A DNA stretch of 64,000 nt from Allacma fusca (lineage: Eukaryota; Arthropoda; Collembola; Symphypleona; Sminthuridae). Shown here piece after piece: positions 48,215 to 58,500 of the stretch. The notes under the pieces are model-generated. The model was not told the DNA's origin, made no database searches, and was given only the letters and a program-made list of their open reading frames with translations. The stretch's first letter is position 1. Every line of letters starts with the position of its first letter. The translations under genes were made by a program, and so were the position numbers. The DNA is taken from the NCBI GenBank assembly GCA_947179485.1, contig OX359250.1:44923450-44987449 (forward strand), in the 5' to 3' direction.

Positions 48215-50908
48215 TTGAATTTAGAAATAACTGGATATTTTTTAAATAGTAATTTTATTTCTTGTGTACAGTTACAGAAATTTGACATTTCAATAATGGC
48301 AGTCAATATCAATAAAGTTCAAACAAACGACGTAATCGCAAGTGAGTCTTCTGACGATGACTTTCAAACGCCCTCAACAAGTCGTAGCGCAAAATTAAAG
48401 TCAGGAATTATTCAGTCAATAGATGAGAAACTTGAAACAATGAAATGTCCCCAATGTCAGTACCATACCAACGATAAATCAAATTTAAATCGGCACTTGA
48501 ATCGCCATAATAAACCCACAAACTGCGAAAAACTGAAGGTTTCATTCAAATGTGCAGAATGCAAGTATGAAACTGTTAAAAGCAGTAATTGGAAGAAACA
48601 TTTAGAATCCGCAAAGCATAAGACACTTTGCGATTCAGAAGATTTGAGAATAGATCTGCTCCAATGTCCTGAACCTCAGTGTACATTCACTGCCAGCAGA
48701 TTGAATGTCGTGCACACTCATCTAGAACTTAGTCATTCACGGATTCTTGAAAAAGAGATGTTGAAGTTTAGATCATGGGAAGAATTTAAAATTTGGAAAA
48801 ACAACTTGCAGGCAACAGAGTCAGTTAAGTACATTAAGAAATCATCAAAGGAAGGGCGAAATTTGTATTACTGTCATCGAAGTGGTATATATCAGCCTAA
48901 AGGCAACGACATCAGGGAGCTTAAAAAGCTTGGTAGTGTGAAATGTGGGAAACTTTGTCCATCTATACTACAAGTGACTGTTGGTGAAGCGGAAGTCGAT
49001 GTGGTTTACTTCAAGACTCACCTTGGTCATGAATTAGAACCCGGAAAAGTTGGAATTCCATCTCCTCAGAAGCACATGCTCGCTGAAAAATTGGCACAAG
49101 GTGTTCCAAAGCACATTATGCTTCAAAATATCCGTAAAGCTCACGCTGGTACCATCAATCCAATTGCATTAGCAAACAATCAAGACCTTAGTAACATTGG
49201 CCGCAAACACGGAATTTCCAGACATATTCACCTACATGGCAATGATGCAGTTAGCGTGGACTTGAAAATTCAGGAAATGAAGCAGAGAGGAGATTATGGC
49301 GTCTTTTATTACAAACCATACGGCGAAAAGCGGAACGATCTTCCCAGAGTAAAGGAAAATGAATTTGTATTGGGATACATGAACCATGGACAAGAGCACA
49401 TGATAAAAACTGCCGGCAAAAATCTGATCTGCATTGACTCGACCCATGGTACCAATGCATACAACTTTGAGATGACAACGATTTTGACATTAGATGATGA
49501 GTACCAAGGGTTTCCGTTGGCATTCTTTTTTCACTCATCTAAATCTCAAGAAACTTACATTTCATTCTTCGAGGCCCTGAAAGAACGAGTTGGGATACTT
49601 CAAACATCTATTTTTATGTCAGACGACGAACCAGCATTTTACAACGCATGGAATCTGATAATGGGCCCTGTTGATAAAAAACTGTTATGTTCTTGGCATG
49701 TACGTCACAACTGGAATCAAAAACTGAGCTCACTTGATAAAGACCACAAGACATTGCTTTCGAAGAAACTTAGCGTAATTATAAAACAGTTAGATGCAGT
49801 TGAATTTGAGCAAATGTTTCAAGCCTTTCTCTCTAGCCTAGTAGCAGATGTAAACCCAGCCGTAAATAAGCTTCACTCATATTTCACTTACTATTGGAAT
49901 AGAAGGACTGAATGGGGTTATTGCTACCGGGTGCATGCAGGCATCAACACCAACATGAGCCTTGAAAACATGCATAAAGAAATCAAGTCTAAATATCTAA
50001 AGGGGAAGAAGGTCAAGCGTTTGGACGAAGGATTTAGCGCAGTTTTGGAATATCTAAGACAACGGCAGTACGATAGGCTTGTAAGCAGACACCGTGGTAA
50101 AGTTACTACTAAAGACAAGAGTTTGAGAGAAGCCCACAAACGTAGCTTAGATCGCTCCATTGATTCAGTTTTGCAAGTTGAAGACTCGTGGGTAGTTCCG
50201 TCCTTCTCAACCACCGGTAGATTGTACAGCGTCGAATCAGTGATACATGATGACTGTTATTGTTTGACACGTTGCTCTAAATGTGAGAAATGTTTCCATA
50301 ACTTCAGGTGTTCATGTGTAGAAAACAGTATCAAGACCAATATGTGTAAGCACATCCACTTAGTTTGTCGTTATATTCAAGCAAATCATAGCGACAGTAC
50401 AGAGGCTTCAGACGACTCTCAACTTATTATTGACACAAACACATTTCAAGAGCGTAGAGATGAGGAAATACAAACTCATTTACAAGATTTGACTTCAGGA
50501 AATGAATTAGGACACTTGGGAAACACATGTAAAGCATTGTATGATCAAGTTCTTGATATTGCTACAAAGACAGGAGATTTTGCAATTCTTGAAAAGTGCT
50601 TGTCTGAAGCCTTAAATAAATATCGAACAAAGCATGCAAACTTGGAAAGCTTGCCCATTGACCCAATTGTGCGAAAACGTCCAGCAAATGCAAACGCTGA
50701 AAAACAATTGCGATACTTCAAGAAAAAACGCATACCATCTAAAACCACCGTTCTAACAAATGAACAGCAGCTTCAAATTGAACACAGTCTCTTACCACTC
50801 CGAATTCTTCCCGCTGACCAACCTTTCGAAGTGTTAAATTCCATCAATGTTACAACAACCGTTGTTTCAGATAGTGATGTACCTTTTGAGAGTGAAGTAA
50901 TCATCTAG
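48215..50908 (+). CDS. MULE transposase, C2H2/DDE/SWIM
   Basis: An intact 897-codon frame. The first 27 codons contain a good 3' splice site (CTTGTGTACAG at 48261-48271), so translation more likely starts at the second ATG, 48296 (MAVNINKVQ), giving 870 residues; numbering here is from 48215. Three C2H2-like fingers lie near residues 78-98, 110-134 and 147-172 and probably bind the inverted repeats. The MULE DDE core has D408 (LICIDSTHGT), D470 (FMSDDEPAF), the C-x-WH motif (LLCSWHVRH) and a candidate catalytic E584 (NMSLENMHKEIK). A SWIM zinc finger follows: C699-x-C701-x9-C711-x-H713. No stop or frameshift interrupts it. It should cut and insert the element in the nucleus. Phantom-type animal MULEs are the nearest group I can suggest. 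Confidence 0.93.
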   Translation: MNLEITGYFLNSNFISCVQLQKFDISIMAVNINKVQTNDVIASESSDDDFQTPSTSRSAKLKSGIIQSIDEKLETMKCPQCQYHTNDKSNLNRHLNRHNKPTNCEKLKVSFKCAECKYETVKSSNWKKHLESAKHKTLCDSEDLRIDLLQCPEPQCTFTASRLNVVHTHLELSHSRILEKEMLKFRSWEEFKIWKNNLQATESVKYIKKSSKEGRNLYYCHRSGIYQPKGNDIRELKKLGSVKCGKLCPSILQVTVGEAEVDVVYFKTHLGHELEPGKVGIPSPQKHMLAEKLAQGVPKHIMLQNIRKAHAGTINPIALANNQDLSNIGRKHGISRHIHLHGNDAVSVDLKIQEMKQRGDYGVFYYKPYGEKRNDLPRVKENEFVLGYMNHGQEHMIKTAGKNLICIDSTHGTNAYNFEMTTILTLDDEYQGFPLAFFFHSSKSQETYISFFEALKERVGILQTSIFMSDDEPAFYNAWNLIMGPVDKKLLCSWHVRHNWNQKLSSLDKDHKTLLSKKLSVIIKQLDAVEFEQMFQAFLSSLVADVNPAVNKLHSYFTYYWNRRTEWGYCYRVHAGINTNMSLENMHKEIKSKYLKGKKVKRLDEGFSAVLEYLRQRQYDRLVSRHRGKVTTKDKSLREAHKRSLDRSIDSVLQVEDSWVVPSFSTTGRLYSVESVIHDDCYCLTRCSKCEKCFHNFRCSCVENSIKTNMCKHIHLVCRYIQANHSDSTEASDDSQLIIDTNTFQERRDEEIQTHLQDLTSGNELGHLGNTCKALYDQVLDIATKTGDFAILEKCLSEALNKYRTKHANLESLPIDPIVRKRPANANAEKQLRYFKKKRIPSKTTVLTNEQQLQIEHSLLPLRILPADQPFEVLNSINVTTTVVSDSDVPFESEVII

Positions 50909-51101
50909 GGTGTAGCTACAATTTGTATTACTTTATATTTAATAATGTAAATAATATTTATGTGTTTGATTTACACGTCGTTTGTTACATCGACTACATT
51001 CCTTCTGCTTTGTATAATGAGTAGGGTAGATAAATAATTGTCATTTAAAATGGAGTCCATTAATTTGTATATATATATACTTATAATATAGTAAATATTA
51101 T

Positions 51102-51321
51102 AACTTAGTATTTGAATATTTAACTTACTAATTTAATATTTAACGTAGTAATTTCATATTTAACTTAGTAATGTATTATTTAACTTAGTAATTTAATATT
51201 TAACTTAGTAATTTCATATTTAACTTAGTAATTTCATATTTAACTTAGTAATTTCATATTTAACTTAGTAATTTCATATTTAACTTAGTAATTTAATATT
51301 TAACTTAGTACTTTAATATTT
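51102..51321 (+). repeat. 20-bp minisatellite, 11 units
   Basis: Consensus AACTTAGTAATTTMATATTT repeats eleven times without indels; the outer units are the most diverged, as expected if the middle expanded. It lies between the transposase stop and the second MULE gene. Confidence 0.95.
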
Positions 51322-51565
51322 AACTTTTTTATCTTTCATTTTTAACATTAGCAAATACATTCATAATAAATTTTAAAGAATCAACTACTAGCATTAATTA
51401 CTTTGAATATCTACAACATATTTAATAAAATTATTCTCTGTAAAAGCAACCACATCGTGATTCCTCTTCAATTTTTATCATTTGTATTTATAGCTTTATT
51501 GTGACTGGAGAATAGCTGAATATATGAGCTGCGGTTGGTAAATTACATTTGTACGTAAATTTTAG

Positions 51566-52562
51566 ATGCAGAGATACGTTTGGATCCCGAAAGAACCTCC
51601 TTTCGTTCGTCAGTCCTACCAGCCACCGAAGCAACCACCGCTTCCTCGAGGGCTCCGAATAGTAAGTGTATTTTCTGAAATATGAAATGTTGGACTTCAC
51701 AATACGTAAATACTTTACTGAGGCATGTATTTTTAATTTACTTGACTCTATTTGAATACAACTTAGATAAATAATGTATGATTATTTTATTAGGAAAAGC
51801 TTGACATTATTGTTGAGAAAGAGATCGACTGGTGGGCTTCAGATGCACCGTATCCGTACATTGACCCCAGAGAACTTTCCCGGAAACGGAAGGAGGAAAC
51901 ACCGACGCAATCTAGTACCGCAAGTAGTTCTGTTAGTGATGAGATTGAGACTACTCAGGAGGTAAATTATATTTGTACAATACTTTGCTATATTGTCGTA
52001 ATGTTACTATTTGTCATTGTGATACATTTATGAAAATCTAGAAAAAGGCTTACTGCAAAATGGGGAATCGCATAATTCATTCTCTATATACCTTATTTAC
52101 TAGTGAGTAAAGACTGTTGTGTCACTCTGACATGACAATATCAAAGTTATCATATTTTATAGTTGTTGTTTCATTTCATACTTTTTCACAAGGTCTGTGA
52201 AACTGAAACTGCGAGTGATATTGCTGATTCTCAGATACCTGTGTCCCAGCCAGCTGAGGTAAGACTTTTAAACTAAAATTATTTGGACCAAGCTATCAAT
52301 TTAATTATACTCAGTATTATTGTCTCTAAACCATGCCATCATTAAAACCTTGGCAAAAGGCATTGTGATGAATAATTCACAATGAATTTTAATCGGTCTG
52401 TTCTTAAAACCTTGTTTTGTTTAGCTGTCAAAGAAAGAACAGCGCAGGTTGGACCAAAAGCGCCGAAGAAACACCACCTCAGGCCGTATTTCTCAAAAAC
52501 AGCGCCGACAGGAACAACGGTACCGGAAGAAAATGTTCAAACTGGACAAACAGTTAAAATGA
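51566..52562 (+). CDS. Second MULE-encoded protein, 155 residues, spliced
   Basis: Four plus-strand exons (51566-51661, 51794-51961, 52193-52258, 52425-52562) join in phase 0 with GT-AG sites at each intron and end in TGA. I do not recognise the product. Exon 1 is proline-rich (MQRYVWIPKEPPFVRQSYQP). Exon 2 has DWWASDAPYPYIDPRELSRK, then a Thr/Ser/Glu-rich acidic linker that continues through exon 3. Exon 4 is a strongly basic, Lys/Arg/Gln-rich helix (LSKKEQRRLDQKRRRN to KLDKQLK), a likely nucleic-acid-binding or nuclear-targeting tail. The start ATG sits directly after an acceptor-like TTTTAG, so an upstream leader may be spliced on. AATAAA occurs about 25 bp after the stop. Maize MuDR also has a second gene, but I see no similarity I can claim. 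Confidence 0.75.
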
Positions 52563-52927
52563 ATAAATGCAATTACATATTGAAAATTAATAAATAATTC
52601 CGGATTGCAAATAAATTGTGGCTCCTATTCCAAGACTTGAGTAAGATATGACTAATTAATATATTATTATTATTATTATTATTAAAGTCTATAATGTAAA
52701 TTATCCTTCTTACTAATTTGAAAGTGATTGTCATGATGGTGATGGCAGTCGTCACTTATGTACATGACCTGTTGAACATAGCGGTTCATTTTTTTTCATT
52801 CTTTAAAAAAATGCGTTGATTTTTATTTTAAAGAAATTATTATTTTTGCTCAAATGAAAGAAATAATATGAACAGCTTTCTTTTTAATATGTATGGTTAA
52901 TTCGAAACAGCTACCACTTGCTTATTA

Positions 52928-53016
52928 TGTACGCCTTTGAATATTAGTATCTACAGTTTGGCTAATATGGTCAGTCATAATCTTTTAACCGCCAAGATTA
53001 AATTCTAACTTTGGGT
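52928..53016 (+). repeat. MULE internal direct repeat, copy 1
   Basis: It runs from TGTACGCCTTTGAATATTAG to AACTTTGGGT. A diverged direct copy lies at 53291-53376, about 360 bp downstream. No coding content. Confidence 0.7.
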
Positions 53017-53290
53017 AGGAGAGTACATAAGAGAGTATACGAGTAACTCTGGGGTCCACCAACACATGTCAGACATACTATTAAATAAAATGATGAAGCT
53101 ATGATGCATTGACAGCGTTCCTGGTCAAAAATCGAGTTAATAATCAATTTTTGTAAGCCAAGATTTAAAGTTTCACGTCCATGTGAATAAAATCTCCAGA
53201 ACGTAGCCTACGATCACTCGCATTTACTTATATTGACTCATTTAACCATATTAATAATAGATAATAATTACCCCGCTCAATTATCCACTG

Positions 53291-53376
53291 TGTACACCTT
53301 TGAATATTTAGTAAAATGTGACTAATATAATCAGTCATCATCTTTTATCAACCACAATTTTATTTTAACTTTGGGT
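53291..53376 (+). repeat. MULE internal direct repeat, copy 2
   Basis: It runs from TGTACACCTTTGAATATTTA to AACTTTGGGT and shares TAAT(A)G/TCAGTCATNATCTTTTA with copy 1. The pair suggests a segmental duplication inside the element's 3' untranslated part. Confidence 0.7.
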
Positions 53377-54114
53377 TTTTTAGTAAAGTTGTCCATCATA
53401 CTCCATATTAAAAAGGACAATTTTAAACCAAGGCTGGCTAACCAACATTTTATCAGCTTAAATAGCTTAATTATTACCGTTTTAAACGCACGCTGTATAA
53501 CCTTTATTTTACATATAATTATTTTAAAAAACATGCCCCACAACATCAGATTAATTCAAAAGAATTATGATTTTTTTGTCAACCGACTTACAATCATCCT
53601 AACGTAATTTAAAAAAACAGCTATTGATCAAAATTTGTGCTAATTATGCTAACATAAACTGGATGAGTTTAGTTTTGTTACTGATGGGTTATAAACCCCC
53701 AAGCCAGTTTCCATACGATTTTTTATTGTAATAATAGATAAAGCGACTGCAGCAATGAATTTACTGTAAATACGTATGTATATATCGCAAAGCTAATCCT
53801 CTTTTACGTAAGATAATAACCTAATAGTCAAATTGTCTGTTAATCCTCTAATAAAATCAAAATTCTTATTGTTTAATCCGGTATTCCAATCGAATTTTCT
53901 TATTTTTATTTTCAATCCAATAATCCAAACCCAAACTGCTAGAATTTTATTTCCAATGCATTGATGCAAATCTTTTTTATTAAACCCTTAATCAATTCCT
54001 GATTCCAACCTATCTAGATTTCCCATCCCTGTATGTTCATGCAGAAAGGTATTTGAATTAATTCAAAGGTTTCTTCATATTAAACTAATTGTAAGTCAAG
54101 GCCGCTACTAACAC

Positions 54115-54288
54115 AAATATCCAAGGATGTTGCACACTGCTTCGTTGACTAGGAGCTAGGAGCTATGTAGTAACTAATAGTGAGAGTGAGAGAGTCGCAT
54201 GTTGGAAGTACAGCCGAGAAAAATAGTCAAAGTCTGAAGAAGAGCTGGTCGTTTTTGCAGCTACCAAAGCCTGTCTTTAACGGCTAGT
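54115..54288 (-). repeat. MULE right terminal inverted repeat
   Basis: It ends TGTCTTTAACGGCTAGT and is the reverse complement of 46682-46855 apart from two substitutions. Confidence 0.97.
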
Positions 54289-54297
54289 AGTATTTGT
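54289..54297 (+). repeat. MULE target-site duplication, right
   Basis: AGTATTTGT matches 46673-46681 exactly. Confidence 0.92.
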
Positions 54298-55528
54298 AAT
54301 CTTTTTTAGTGTTTAAAGTTGTGAGTGTGAAAGTTGCTGTAATATTGTAAGCTGCAGAATTTGAGAATTCAAGGAATAAACTCCACCTCCGAAGCACCAC
54401 TATGATGAAGTAAAAATAGCGACCAAAGTAGGACTAAACGCTGACGCCTACTTTTCAAACTTTACAAATGTCGCCGACCGTTCCGTAGGACGTGACGTCG
54501 GCACGGCACCAACCAAAATAGCAGAAAGCCTCAAAATTTATCCGTATAATTGTACGAGATGGAAGGGGCCCGAGCCGGAAAAAAATGAAACAGCTTCCGT
54601 ATAAGTATGTGTAAAAAAATTGCCATTGACAAATTCGGAATGCGGGAACTGTACTTACTAGAATCTTTCTTTCAAATGAACCCATTTAATAATTTTGATA
54701 CATGAACCCATTTTTTCGGAATGAATACAAGGCTTAAGAACTTCCATTTATTTTTTGATTGCATATGTGCTTGAGGCGGTACTGAATTTACCCTGTCCAC
54801 CTTAGAGCCTTACAGTTTACAAGCATCTTCTGGAAGATTCAGCAAAACTCAAAATCGATTCCGGGAGAACTTCCTTAACCTTTCCCTTCCCGACTTTGCC
54901 TGGAGGAAGAGTCAATGTCCTTCTATTCCCGAGTACCAAAACTTAGGAATGCCTCTGTTCTGTACAAAAATACTTGCTGAATGTGAAGGAATACTTTATT
55001 CTTCAGTACTCAACGCTGTCAAGATAACGGAGGATGGAGGAATATTATTTTTTTTATTCGTTAATAGATATTTTATACAATACACGTACTTACATTTCCA
55101 GACAAGTTTCCTTGAAATATTCAATTACAATGGTAATTTCGCGAATAAGTACTTATACATGAGCTTAAAGACGAAGACCCAGAACTTTTAAAAATCAAAA
55201 AAATTAAACAACGAAAAAAACCAGAAATTATATCCACAGTATGTAGTACGTAGGTTTCCTAAATGAAACAATGAAACTTAAGTAAGTACATACATTACTT
55301 TGTACAAAAAAACAATAATTCACTTATCTTTATCATACTAAATAAATATTATGTGGCATAGGACACAAAATATGCAAACTAAACTGGATATCTAATAATA
55401 TTATGACATTGCAATGTTATAATGAATTGAGAGTATACTGAAATGATTTTTTAATATAAAAATATCGAGAATCTGAAAAACTCGGTACGAATTCAAATGC
55501 AAGATATAGGTTGAGGGAGATGATTAAG
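54298..55528. other. Flank between MULE and THOC5
   Basis: This joins the right MULE duplication to the THOC5 stop codon. Before the insertion it was continuous with the RFX-A upstream sequence, so it may contain the original RFX-A promoter. Short open frames here match nothing I know. Confidence 0.5.
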
Positions 55529-58500
55529 TCAAAACCGTTGTGAGAAACCAACCGATCCTGATGCTCCATACAGTAAAGGTCTGCGGCCGTTTCTCCCTCT
55601 AAACAAATAATACAGATGTAATAAGGCGATACTAATAATTAATATTAGATTCAATAGCTTGTCGACAAAAATTACTGAGATTTAAATATTCATACTTCTT
55701 CAAAGCACTAACTACTTGTTATGCACTTTGAGCTTGGTATTTACCTCCGCAGGCTTGAAAACACTTTATCTCTTCCAAATTCTGCTGGGCCGGAGGTTTC
55801 TCCAATCAGATTGTCAGTTTCAAGAACAACATCGAGGTTGTACATCATTCGATAAATCTGTAGCACCAGCAGGTATTCCGGATACTGGGGGAAATCCCTA
55901 ACAGTATAATAGTTGATTTCCTTCTCCATTTCCTGAAAGAAATACATAACATTTAACACAAATTAACATAAAATGACTAACCTACCCTCAAATTCAGTGG
56001 GATGTAAACAATTATTATTATTATTATTTTATTTTTTTATTATTATTATTATAAAGTATTAATACTTTAATGGCGAAATCATTCGATGAGTCATACTCAA
56101 CTCCATCTTTCTCCATGACTAACAAGCACACCGGAGGAGTTGCAGGGAAGTTCATTCCAATTATGACAAATGCGTGTAATTTAACTGAAATAAATATTAC
56201 AAATTTGATGAAGTCCCGAGTATACCATAGCTTTTTGAAAATAAAACTTCTCCCCGAATAATTTACAGACTTACCTCTGCCTCGTTCCACAACAGCCTTG
56301 AACACCATTTCTTTTAATTCAGATGAAATATTGAACTTCTTATTTCGAGAAAGGCAGCGAGACAACATAGAAGGAATGTGACTCAGTGAGTAATACTCCC
56401 AAGAAACAAATATCGAGGCGAATTTCTTAGGAAACCAAGGTCTTGTCTTAGAAGGAATAACAATGTCTCTTATTTCTGAACGAAAAAAACATCTTTCACT
56501 GAAGTAGTTGGTTTTATTACTCGTATCACGACTGTGTTGCTGTGTACAATACATGACTACTTTGCATGGGACATGGTACAACAGTATGTACATGTTAAAC
56601 TTAGTGCTTACCAAGTGCTTTTATTTGTGACCACAGCATGGACTGATTCCTGAGTCTTTCGAAAATATTTTGTACTGTTTTTTCGATTTTCATTGAGCTA
56701 TACTTAACATCCGGTCTTTGCTGCTTAGCCATAGGTTTAAGACACGCATAATCTTGCATCTAAACAAAGTGAAACAATCATTTTCGTATTTTAAACAATC
56801 TTCAGTGCTCTATGCCCAAGCCTGAACGAAGACAACTTTTCTTTTGAACAATATTCTGCTTACATGTTTGATGATGGAAGGGAAGCTAAGACCAGAAACT
56901 TTTTGTGCCCACACGTATGGTCTTCCAACCTCGCCAACAAGTTCAGAAAATTCTTCCACATCAGCTTTTCTCAGATGATAAAATGTGGCCGGATTAGGAC
57001 ATTCCATCCCATTATCGCCAGGATATAATTCTGTTAGAATGCTGTCTGCTTGTGATAACAACCTGTAGAGCATTTGATTTAAGTTAGTTAAGCTAACAGA
57101 TAAAAAATTATGAACTAATCATAATCATTACTACGTTGGAATATAACTTACGACGGTATTCTATCTGAAAACACTCCCGCTTCAATCTTGGACTTTACTG
57201 TTACAACTTGAAGCTTACAAGCGTAAGAAAATGTTATGATAACGGTTTCGCCACCTATAATGAAATAAAAAACCATTTAATGAGTAACCATTAACCATAC
57301 ATAGTTCAATTTTGTATAGTAGTAGTGTCACCCACTCATATACTCAACAAACTAACTAATTGGCCCCAATGATGAGCTACAATTCTGTAATTAATACTGA
57401 AGTAGTAAGACAATATTACATCTCCGGTGGTTACAAATATTTCTGCTAAGATTAACAACTCACTCGAAATCTTCAAAGTCCAGTCTACCCATAAAGGATG
57501 AGTTTGAACTAACTTTCTCCTCGGACTGGTCTTTTCCGCTCTACTTGTATTGCCTTTCCTTGGCTTACGTCTGCCTGACAACTGTAAAATTATTACGGGG
57601 CTTTAGAATTGAAGTGTTTCTTTTATCGTTGCTATTTATGAATAGTGCCAAGTCATAAAAGTTTGAAAAATAATATGTTACAACTAAAATCTTACTCCAG
57701 AGTCTGCGTTATCAATGTCGTCCACATCGCACTCCATATCAGAATCAGAGTCTTCTTCCGGCTCATCTTCATCCACATCTTCAATGTATTCTCTAGCAGC
57801 CTCAATATCTCCACATATTTTTGCAGAAAATTCAAAACCATCGGGCTCTGCAACGAGTTGAAAATTTTGCCAATAACTTACTGCTTACGTTTATTCCAAT
57901 TAATAAGGAATAATTTATATTGACGTACTGAGAGAGTCTTTGTATGCGCAAGATTGAATAAAAAGACAATACAAGGGAATGGGTAGGAGATAAGAAGTTT
58001 GTAGTTCCTTTTGCTCTTTCCAAACATTCATTCCAAAGAATTCTTGTACAGGTTTAGTTGACTGCAAAACAAAATTCATTTTATAAAATGTTTTTAGCAC
58101 ACCATAACACACCATAATTAACTCTTTTTGAATCCATGTACCTCCAATACAGCGTGAAGTAGAGGACGTATACTGTCTAATTTTTTTCTGGAACTCTCAA
58201 TGTTAAACGCAACAGCGTCTTTAGTCTTTTCGAGGTCAGCACAGCTGTTGGTTAATTCCTGTCGCAGTATAAATTCGTGCTCTAGTCTTGCTACCCGCAA
58301 ATAGTGATCGTTAACTTTGGTTACCTCCTGTGCAATTAACGAAAAAAAAATTTAGACAAGTATTTGGAATTTACGTCCAGAATTTAAAAATTCAGTGTCT
58401 TACAGGGTTCGAAATCTTTAACGGAGCAACTTGGTAAAACTTGTCGACAGGTATTAAATCAATTTCTTCATCTTGACCTCTGGAAAAGAACACGGAAATA

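Larger units (their letters stand above)
46682..54288 (+). mobile_element. Complete Mutator-like element (MULE), 7,607 bp
   Basis: The element is bounded by 174-bp inverted repeats (46682-46855 and 54115-54288) differing at two positions, with a 9-bp target duplication AGTATTTGT on both sides. It carries, in order on the plus strand, a duplicated leader segment (about 47150-47475), a transposase gene, an 11-unit minisatellite, a spliced four-exon second gene and a pair of internal direct repeats. Long inverted repeats, the duplication length, and a transposase with MULE DDE core plus SWIM finger place it in the Mutator superfamily. Near-identical ends and uninterrupted coding regions suggest recent insertion and possible autonomy. 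It lies between RFX-A and THOC5, both transcribed away to the left. Confidence 0.96.

Noticed and set aside
51102-51321. CRISPR-like regular repeats
   Set aside because: The 20-bp units are contiguous without spacers, in a eukaryotic transposon: a minisatellite.
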